Source of the DNA: Pyramidobacter sp.
GTDB lineage: Bacteria; Synergistota; Synergistia; Synergistales; Dethiosulfovibrionaceae
Length of the DNA: 10,846 nt
NCBI GenBank assembly: GCA_016286835.1
Contig: JAEEUD010000033.1
Span: 1 to 10,846, forward strand
Direction of reading: 5' to 3'
This document shows positions 5,938 to 10,846 of the stretch, in pieces. A program made the position numbers and the translations under genes. A model generated the notes under the pieces. It searched no databases. It was not told the DNA's origin and saw only the letters and a list, made by a program, of their open reading frames with translations. Position 1 is the first letter of the stretch, and each line of letters begins with the position of its first letter.

Positions 5938-7173
5938 TTACAGCAGCACGGCCCTGTAGATGTAGAAGATCACGAACGGCGCCACGGCCATTTCGGCCAT
6001 CAGGGGCAGATAGATGCGGTCCAGCTTTTTGATCTCGCAGCCCATCTGTTCGAGCGTCAGCACCTGGCAGAGGTGCAGCGGCGAGAAGAAGTAGCTGACG
6101 AAGCTCCAGGTGTAGACGTAGACGCAGTAGATCATCTCTTCCATCGGCGGCAGGCCCAGCCCAAGCACGAGCGGGATCAGCACGCCCAACGGCACGTAGC
6201 TGAGGCCCGTCGTCAGGCCGAACAGCAGCGCCGCGGCGGCGATCACGAGCAGCACCGAAAAGCCCGAGGCGGAGACGAACATCGCCTGAAAGCCGCTCAT
6301 GATGCCGGAAAGGCTGCGCACCGTGTTCTGGATGTAGTAGATGCCCAGCATCGTCACGAACGTCTTCACGCTCAGTCCTTTCCAGAACACGCGCGCGTAT
6401 TCGCCCACGTCGCGCCGCCCCCAGCCGAGCAGCACCAGCAGCAGCGAGCTGGCCAGACAGAGGTACATGGGCAGGCCGAACAGCGCGTTCAGCACGATGA
6501 CGATGTAGATCGGCGCCATATAGACGGCGATGCCGCGCAGACCGGCCACGCGGTCGCGCTTGCCCGTGACCGCGCCGGACGGAGCCGATCGCAGATAGAG
6601 AAAGTACGACGTCAGCTCCATGCAGGCGATGAACGCCACGTTGAACGCGATCAGGCGGTACGTGTTGATCTGCGGCGCGATGTTGCTCATCAGGATGATC
6701 GGCGTGCTCGTGGGAAACAGGAAGTACGCCATGTGGCGGAACGTCAGGTTGACCGCGGCGCGCTTCTGCACAGGCATGTTCATGCTCTGTCCCAGCTCGT
6801 CCACGAACGGGCTGGAGATGCCGGCGCCGCCGGGGACCGACAAGATGCCGATGGCCGCCGGCAGGATCATGATCACTGCCTTGGCCGAGGAGAAGATCTG
6901 CTTGAACGCGTCCACCAGCTTGGCGAGGATCCCGTAGTGCTTCATCAGCGCGCTCAAAATCCCCACTTGGATGACGACGGCGATCGTCTTCATCGTCGCC
7001 GGCGTCGTGACGATGCGCGCAAAGTTATCCGCCATCAGCGCTGGCGCGTGACCGGCCGCCGCGCCCATGATCGCTCCCGTGATCAGCAGCGAAAAGCCGA
7101 TCCACATGCGGCCCTTGGGAATGAAGACCAGAAATCCGAACGCCAGCGCCATGGCGAGAAATTCGCGGGTCAT
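5938..7173 (-). CDS. DUF401 family integral membrane permease
   Basis: This 411-residue polytopic membrane protein has about ten to eleven hydrophobic segments starting almost at the N-terminus. It matches the DUF401 family, which belongs to the ion-transporter superfamily of carriers. Diagnostic parts are SVPGGAGISSPFVDELG (112-128), where the family usually reads PVPGGALxSAP, then FRH (145-147), TSTPIILMSN in the following segment, and SPLHLCQVLT (364-373) near the end. The substrate of DUF401 proteins is unknown; the family resembles anion or carboxylate carriers. ATG at 7173 has AAGGGAG seven bases upstream, overlapping the stop codon of the redoxin gene, so the two are co-transcribed and probably coupled. 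The pairing suggests the transported compound is linked to thiol or oxidative chemistry, but this is inference. Confidence 0.85.
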   Translation of the reverse strand: MTREFLAMALAFGFLVFIPKGRMWIGFSLLITGAIMGAAAGHAPALMADNFARIVTTPATMKTIAVVIQVGILSALMKHYGILAKLVDAFKQIFSSAKAVIMILPAAIGILSVPGGAGISSPFVDELGQSMNMPVQKRAAVNLTFRHMAYFLFPTSTPIILMSNIAPQINTYRLIAFNVAFIACMELTSYFLYLRSAPSGAVTGKRDRVAGLRGIAVYMAPIYIVIVLNALFGLPMYLCLASSLLLVLLGWGRRDVGEYARVFWKGLSVKTFVTMLGIYYIQNTVRSLSGIMSGFQAMFVSASGFSVLLVIAAAALLFGLTTGLSYVPLGVLIPLVLGLGLPPMEEMIYCVYVYTWSFVSYFFSPLHLCQVLTLEQMGCEIKKLDRIYLPLMAEMAVAPFVIFYIYRAVLL

Positions 7174-7185
7174 GAAAACGCTCCC

Positions 7186-7731
7186 TTATTTCAGCAGCGC
7201 TGCCAGCTCGTCCGCCGTCGGCGTGTCGCTGATGACGCGTCCGTAATGCGCGTACGTCACCGTCAGGTCGTGATCGACGACGAACGCCGCGGGCAGCTGC
7301 AGCTCCTCGCCCTCGTAGTCGCCGTGGACGAGCTTGAGTTCCGCGATGCGGGCAGCCTTGACGGCGGTGCTCTCGTCCTTCATGGTCTTCTTGGAAGCGG
7401 CGGGGCGGATGTCGAACAGTTTGTACAGCTTCTGGCCGGGATCGCAGACGATCGTGTAGGGCACGCTTCCCTGCGGGATCTTCGCGGCCAGTCCGGCGGG
7501 ATCGGACTGGAGCGCGACCAGCAGCTGCCCGCCGGTGGCGGCGATGGCGCCGTATCCCTCCTGATAGTCGATCATGTCGAGCTGGCACATGCGGCAGCCG
7601 TAGTAGCGCAGAAAGACCAGCGCGGTTTTGCCGGGGCATTTTTGAACGGTTTCGGAAAGGCGGCCGGCAGGCGAGTACGGCGTGGCAAACTCAAAGTCGG
7701 GCATTTTGTCCCCGACGTTCAAACGAGGCAT
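7186..7731 (-). CDS. Peroxiredoxin-like AhpC/TSA family protein
   Basis: This 181-residue cytoplasmic thioredoxin-fold protein has no signal peptide. It begins with LNVGDKMPDFEF, the usual AhpC/TSA opening. The active-site region is FLRYYGCRMCQLDM, a CxxC (Cys46, Cys49) after the second strand as in peroxiredoxin-like redoxins; Cys32 and Cys96 are extra. QLPAAFVVDHD (about 145-155) supplies the likely cis-proline loop, followed by the beta strand VTYAHYG. It may reduce peroxides or disulfides; the CxxC in place of a PxxxTxxC motif argues against a standard 2-Cys peroxiredoxin. ATG at 7731 has AAGGGAG eight bases upstream. It is the first gene of the operon with the DUF401 permease, 12 bases before it. 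An uncharacterised redoxin is the safest name. Confidence 0.82.
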   Translation of the reverse strand: MPRLNVGDKMPDFEFATPYSPAGRLSETVQKCPGKTALVFLRYYGCRMCQLDMIDYQEGYGAIAATGGQLLVALQSDPAGLAAKIPQGSVPYTIVCDPGQKLYKLFDIRPAASKKTMKDESTAVKAARIAELKLVHGDYEGEELQLPAAFVVDHDLTVTYAHYGRVISDTPTADELAALLK

Positions 7732-7756
7732 GAAAATCGCTCCCTTGCGAAAAGTG

Positions 7757-7789
7757 TGTACAGGACCAAAACGCTCAAAATGTTAAGCG
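7757..7789 (-). promoter_or_regulatory. Possible promoter/operator of the redoxin-permease operon
   Basis: On the minus strand CGCTTAA-CATT-TTGAGCG (7789-7772) is a near-perfect inverted repeat (one G-T position) and contains TTAACA, five of six bases of the -35 consensus. A weak -10-like TGTACA follows 18 bases later (7762-7757). The symmetrical -35 region could be a repressor site. Support is sequence symmetry only. Confidence 0.3.
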
Positions 7790-7841
7790 AAAAATGGAGA
7801 ACGCGCAAGCATGTTTTCGTAAAGAAACCGCATCCCCGTTA

Positions 7842-7883
7842 AAAAATCCGCCGCTTTCCCGGAGCGGGACGCGGCGGATTTTT
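7842..7883 (-). terminator. Terminator downstream of the parvulin gene, bidirectional layout
   Basis: AAAAATCCGCCGC (7842-7854) pairs with GCGGCGGATTTTT (7871-7883), with an inner TCCCG/CGGGA stem around GAG. A and T tracts flank it, so it can act on both strands. It lies 42 bases past the stop codon of the minus-strand foldase and upstream of the redoxin operon, so its main role is ending the foldase transcript. Confidence 0.93.
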
Positions 7884-7925
7884 GCTATATGTCGTTTCTC
7901 TGGTATTAAACTAACCTGGCGAATG

Positions 7926-8852
7926 TTATTTCGCCGGCTTGGCGGGCGCTTTGTCGGCCGACTTGGGTGCGGCTTTGGGCTCGGGCATGGTGATCTTGGC
8001 GCCGTAGCGGCTGCGCAGGACGTCGCGCTCCTTCTTGACGGCTTCCACCTGACGCTCGCGGATGAGGTCGTTCTTGATGTCGTCCTTCACCTCGGCGAAG
8101 GGGCGGATGGAGGCGTCGCGCGTGTCGGTGACCTTGATGATGTGCCAGCCGAACTCGCTCTTGACGGGCTTGCCCGTCATCTGGCCCTTCTTCAGCGCGA
8201 AGGCGGCCTTCTCAAACGGAGGCACCATCTGGCCTTTGGTGAAAAATCCCAGATCGCCGCCGCGGCTGCGGGTGCCGTCGGCGGAGTGGTTCTTGGCGGC
8301 CTCTTCAAACGTGACTTTGCCCGTTTCGATATCGCGGAGCAGGTCGGCGGCCTTTTTCTGAGCGGCTTCCTGATCCTTTTTGGGCATGTTCTTGTCGGAG
8401 CGGATGAGGATGTGCGAGGCGCGGATGGCGGCGGGCACCTGGAACACCTCGGGATGCTCGTTGTAGAATTTCTGCGCGTCGGCGTCGGTCACGGTCTTTT
8501 TGCCGGCCTCGGCGAGGACTTTCTCCGTGGCCATGCGGAAGAGCAGCTGCTCTTCAAATGCGGCCATCGCCTTTTTGAAAGCGTCGCTGTTCTGCAGACC
8601 CTGCTCGCGTCCGCTTCTGGCGAACGCCTTGAAGTCGACGAGGTTCTCGACCAGCTGGCGCTGGCCCTCGGGCGACGAGTAGACCATGCGGCGCTGCGGA
8701 TCGAACGCGCTCAGGGCCTGATCAAGATCGGTCTGCGTGATCTTGTCGTTCCCGACGGTGGCCAGCACTTTGGGCTCGGCGGCCAAGGCGCATGCGGCAA
8801 AAGCAAGCGAGGCGGCCAGCGCTGCGGCCGCAAGACGGTTCAGTTTCGACAT
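7926..8852 (-). CDS. Exported parvulin-type peptidyl-prolyl isomerase (PrsA/SurA-like)
   Basis: This 308-residue foldase is for proteins crossing the inner membrane. The signal sequence (1-25) ends ALAAEP. Signal peptidase I cleavage near residue 25 is plausible, but Cys21 after FAA leaves a non-standard lipobox possible. Residues 26-135 resemble the helical SurA/PrsA N-terminal chaperone domain, including VGNDKITQTDLDQAL. The parvulin domain spans about 143-246 with RASHILI (His147), SADGTRSRGGDLGFFTKGQMVPPFEKAAF and FGWHIIKV (His237), the expected paired histidines and glycine-rich core. A helical stretch and a Lys/Ala/Pro tail (290-308) follow. ATG at 8852 has AGGAGG eleven bases upstream. 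The frame is open further upstream to 9107, but that stretch crosses the promoter and lacks protein character. It is monocistronic and divergent from the Sel1 gene. Confidence 0.92.
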   Translation of the reverse strand: MSKLNRLAAAALAASLAFAACALAAEPKVLATVGNDKITQTDLDQALSAFDPQRRMVYSSPEGQRQLVENLVDFKAFARSGREQGLQNSDAFKKAMAAFEEQLLFRMATEKVLAEAGKKTVTDADAQKFYNEHPEVFQVPAAIRASHILIRSDKNMPKKDQEAAQKKAADLLRDIETGKVTFEEAAKNHSADGTRSRGGDLGFFTKGQMVPPFEKAAFALKKGQMTGKPVKSEFGWHIIKVTDTRDASIRPFAEVKDDIKNDLIRERQVEAVKKERDVLRSRYGAKITMPEPKAAPKSADKAPAKPAK

Positions 8853-8910
8853 GATGGATGATTCCTCCTGAAACGAATTTTTCCGCGCGGGGCGGATTTT
8901 TGACACGCCT

Positions 8911-8938
8911 ATTATAATCGAAATCCCGCGCCTGCAAA
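8911..8938 (-). promoter_or_regulatory. Promoter of the foldase gene
   Basis: On the minus strand a perfect -10 TATAAT (8916-8911) follows a -35-like TTTGCA (8938-8933, four of six) by 16 bases. Transcription would start near 8904. In the leader a short stem TCCGC/GCGGA (8882-8896) precedes the AGGAGG ribosome site. The overlapping ATTATAAT also reads TATAAT on the plus strand (8913-8918), without a -35 partner. Confidence 0.6.
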
Positions 8939-8946
8939 GGTGTATA

Positions 8947-9012
8947 ATTGTACAATCCTGAGACGGACGTTGCAAAATAGTTAATGCGCGTTTGCGCGTT
9001 CGGTTGTACAAT
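8947..9012. repeat. Paired TTGTACAAT words in the divergent intergenic region
   Basis: TTGTACAAT occurs at 8948-8956 and again at 9004-9012, 56 bases apart. The first copy is part of the perfect palindrome ATTGTACAAT (8947-8956) and abuts a TATAAT (8943-8948). The words may be -10 elements of the Sel1 gene, since TACAAT is a usable -10, or a pair of regulator sites. No convincing -35 was found. Confidence 0.5.
8985..9000 (+). repeat. Tandem duplication of TGCGCGTT
   Basis: Two exact, adjacent copies of TGCGCGTT (8985-8992 and 8993-9000) lie between the two TTGTACAAT words. This is a short direct repeat of unknown role, possibly slippage or tandem binding half-sites. Confidence 0.6.
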
Positions 9013-9039
9013 AGCTGACGAAAGATTTCGCTTTGACCG

Positions 9040-9060
9040 CGCGGGTTTTTGGCGCCCGCG
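9040..9060 (+). other. Leader hairpin before the Sel1 gene
   Basis: CGCGGG (9040-9045) pairs with CCCGCG (9055-9060) around a nine-base loop holding TTTTT. It lies 34 bases before the Sel1 start codon, upstream of its ribosome site. With the T-run inside the loop it is not a terminator; it may be a leader structure. Confidence 0.3.
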
Positions 9061-9094
9061 TGCTGCTGATTCTTGTAAAGAGGAGCCGTTCCCG

Positions 9095-10846
9095 ATGAAA
9101 AATACACTTCGACTGCTGGCGGGCATCGCGTTTGCCTGTGTTTTTGCCCTGACCGCCGGCGCCGCGCCGGAGGCTGCCGACGAAGGCGAGCCGACGACCT
9201 TCTCCGAGGGCATTCAGGCCTGGAGCGCCAAGGATTACGATCTCGCGAAGAGCATCTTCACGGAAAACGCCGAGAAGGGCTCGCCGCAGGCGATGACCGC
9301 GCTGGGCTACATGTATTCGCGCGGCACGGGCGTGAACAAGGACCTGAAGACCGGCGCGCACTGGTATCGCATGGCGATCGCCGCCGGCGAGCCGTACGCG
9401 TCGTACGCGCTCTATGAACTGATGAAGGCCGAACCGTCGCTGGAAGAGACGCCGGGCGAGGCGAGGGCGCTGCTGAAGAACGCCGTCGAGAAGAATCTCT
9501 CCGCTGCCGCGCACGAGTGGTATCACGTGCTCGAAAGCGAGGGCAAGCACGATGAGGCGCTCGCGTTCCTGAAAAAATGCGCCGGTGAAGAGCAGATCTG
9601 GGCGATGACCACGCTCGGCACGAAGCTCTCGCAGTCGGAAAACGCCGAGGAAGCCAAAGCCGGGCTCGACCTTCTGAAAAAATCGGCCGCCAAGGGCGAC
9701 ATGACCGCGCACTACTTCGCTGGCAACGCCGAAAAGCGCCGCGGCAACGCCGCCGACGCGCGGAAGCACTACGAAGAGGCCGAGAAGCAGGACTACGCGC
9801 CGGCGATGTACGAGCTGGGCTGCCTGCTGCTCGACGAGAACAAGGGCAACGAGGCCGTCGCGAAGTTCACCAAGGCCGCGGAACAGGGCTACACGGGCGC
9901 GTATATCCTGCTCGGCCGCATGTACGAGCGCGGCAGGGGCGTGCGCCGCGATCCGGCCGTCGCCGTGCGGTACTACAAGCAGGCCGCCGACGCTGGCGAC
10001 GCCGCCGGCTGCAACGAGCTGGGACGAATGATCGAGCAGGGACTGGGCGTGGCCGCCGCGCCGAAAAACGCCTACGCGCTCTACGTTTCGGCCGCCGAAG
10101 CGGGCAGCGCCGAAGGACTGTACAATCAGGCGCGCATGGAGCTGTATGGCATCGGCACGGACAAGGACGTCTCAGCCGGGCTTGAGCACCTGCGCGCGGC
10201 TGCCGAGAGCGGCGAGCCCGAAGCGAAAACGGCACTTGCCACGCTCTATCTGAACGGCGAACACGTGACCGAGTCGCGCGAGGAAGCTCTGCGGCTCTAT
10301 CGCGAAGCCGCGGCCGCCGGCAACGCGCGCGCGCAGTACGCGCTGGGCGAGCTGTTCAAATCCGACCGCGACCGGGAAAGCAACGACGAAGCGCTGAAAT
10401 ACTATGCGCAGGCGGCCGAGGCCGGCTATGCGCCGGCGCAGTTCGCGCTCGCGCAGAGCCTTGCCGGTGACCGCTGGCACATGCCCGACCTCGTGCGGGC
10501 GCTGAAATGGTACGCGGCCGCCGCCGATCAGGGACACCCCGCGGCGATGTGCGCGATGGGGCTGTTCCGCCTTGACGCGGCCGAGAAGGACGAGGACGTC
10601 CGCACCGCCGCCGCGCAGATCACTCGCGCCGCCGAGGCCGGCTACATGCCCGCCGAGCACGCGCTGGGGATGCTCTACGAACAGGGCCGGCTTGGCGAGC
10701 GCGACATCCGCAGCGCCGTCATGCATTACCGCCGCGCCGCGAACGCCGGCGAGGTGGAATCGATGCTGCGTCTGGCCGGGATCATTGGCCGCGGCGATTA
10801 CGGCTACACCGTCAACAAGAGCGAGGCGTTCAAATGGTATCTGGCC
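9095..10846 (+). CDS. Exported Sel1-like repeat protein (3' end cut by window edge)
   Basis: The frame is open from ATG at 9095 to the window end, 584 residues, with no stop. AGGAG lies nine bases upstream. A signal peptide (about 1-24, MKNTLRLLAG... ending AGAAPEA) predicts export to the periplasm or beyond. From about residue 36 to the end the protein is a chain of roughly 13-14 helical Sel1-like repeats of about 36 residues. Clear copies include ALGYMYSRGTGVNKD (69-83), LLGRMYERGRGVRRDP (272-287), ALGMLYEQGRLGERD (523-537) and repeated WYxxAAxAG or YYxQAADAGD helices. Several middle repeats (110-250) are degenerate and shorter, closer to TPR. Such solenoids mount protein-protein interactions; in other bacteria they appear in signalling, secretion and host contact. 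No catalytic domain is seen. Divergent from the foldase gene. Confidence 0.92.
   Translation, partial: MKNTLRLLAGIAFACVFALTAGAAPEAADEGEPTTFSEGIQAWSAKDYDLAKSIFTENAEKGSPQAMTALGYMYSRGTGVNKDLKTGAHWYRMAIAAGEPYASYALYELMKAEPSLEETPGEARALLKNAVEKNLSAAAHEWYHVLESEGKHDEALAFLKKCAGEEQIWAMTTLGTKLSQSENAEEAKAGLDLLKKSAAKGDMTAHYFAGNAEKRRGNAADARKHYEEAEKQDYAPAMYELGCLLLDENKGNEAVAKFTKAAEQGYTGAYILLGRMYERGRGVRRDPAVAVRYYKQAADAGDAAGCNELGRMIEQGLGVAAAPKNAYALYVSAAEAGSAEGLYNQARMELYGIGTDKDVSAGLEHLRAAAESGEPEAKTALATLYLNGEHVTESREEALRLYREAAAAGNARAQYALGELFKSDRDRESNDEALKYYAQAAEAGYAPAQFALAQSLAGDRWHMPDLVRALKWYAAAADQGHPAAMCAMGLFRLDAAEKDEDVRTAAAQITRAAEAGYMPAEHALGMLYEQGRLGERDIRSAVMHYRRAANAGEVESMLRLAGIIGRGDYGYTVNKSEAFKWYLA

Noticed and set aside
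5905..7842. A 645-codon open frame on the plus strand
   Set aside because: It lies antisense to the redoxin and DUF401 genes, which have clear family motifs and ribosome sites. Its product is rich in His, Arg, Asp and Gln without any domain, as expected for the complement of GC-rich codons, and its start falls inside the convergent terminator.
8853..9107. An 85-codon N-terminal extension of the foldase
   Set aside because: It would cover the TATAAT promoter and the good AGGAGG site, and it puts the signal peptide in mid-protein. The start at 8852 is clearly preferred.
8981..9769. A 262-codon open frame on the minus strand
   Set aside because: It is antisense to the Sel1-repeat gene and crosses the intergenic region. 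The Sel1 frame has signal peptide, ribosome site and periodic repeats; this one has none.
9095..10846. DNA-level tandem repeats or CRISPR-like array in the Sel1 gene
   Set aside because: Periodicity is at protein level (about 36 residues) with diverged codons. No exact DNA repeats with uniform spacers were seen.

Overview
The window is GC-rich and densely coded on both strands. It holds ten genes, two of them cut by the window edges, with short intergenic gaps. It has purine-rich Shine-Dalgarno sequences, several exported proteins (a lipoprotein, a CreA-like protein, a parvulin foldase and a Sel1-repeat protein) and a DUF401 permease. Together these suggest a diderm bacterium of anaerobic character. 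A Synergistota member (Pyramidobacter-like) is my best guess, but no rRNA or phylogenetic marker is present and this is inference.

Layout from left to right. (1) A minus-strand copper-resistance operon, csoR then copA, occupies 1-2542. The csoR promoter has a CsoR-type operator between its -35 and -10 boxes. copA runs off the left edge, missing only its last few residues. (2) Divergent from it, a plus-strand pair at 2739-4360 encodes a FatA/FatB-type acyl-ACP thioesterase and a ROK-family sugar kinase, joined by an ATGA start/stop overlap. (3) Next on the plus strand is a von Willebrand factor A lipoprotein (4457-5245), a strong terminator, and a CreA-family secreted protein (5318-5779). (4) A 19-bp perfect inverted repeat (5873-5917) separates these from a convergent minus-strand operon of a thioredoxin-fold redoxin (7186-7731) and a DUF401 permease (5938-7173). 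(5) Another bidirectional terminator (7842-7883) follows a minus-strand exported parvulin peptidyl-prolyl isomerase (7926-8852). (6) A 242-bp divergent intergenic region with repeated TTGTACAAT words leads to a plus-strand exported Sel1-repeat protein (9095 onward) that runs off the right edge.

Themes: copper homeostasis with metal-sensing control, envelope protein folding and exported scaffold proteins, and small metabolic or transport operons. No mobile element, CRISPR array, rRNA or tRNA gene was seen. I do not see a clearly new multi-gene system. The less ordinary points are the thioesterase-kinase coupling, the redoxin-permease operon, the TGTACAAT words concentrated between genes, and creA having no room for a promoter between its upstream terminator and its start codon.
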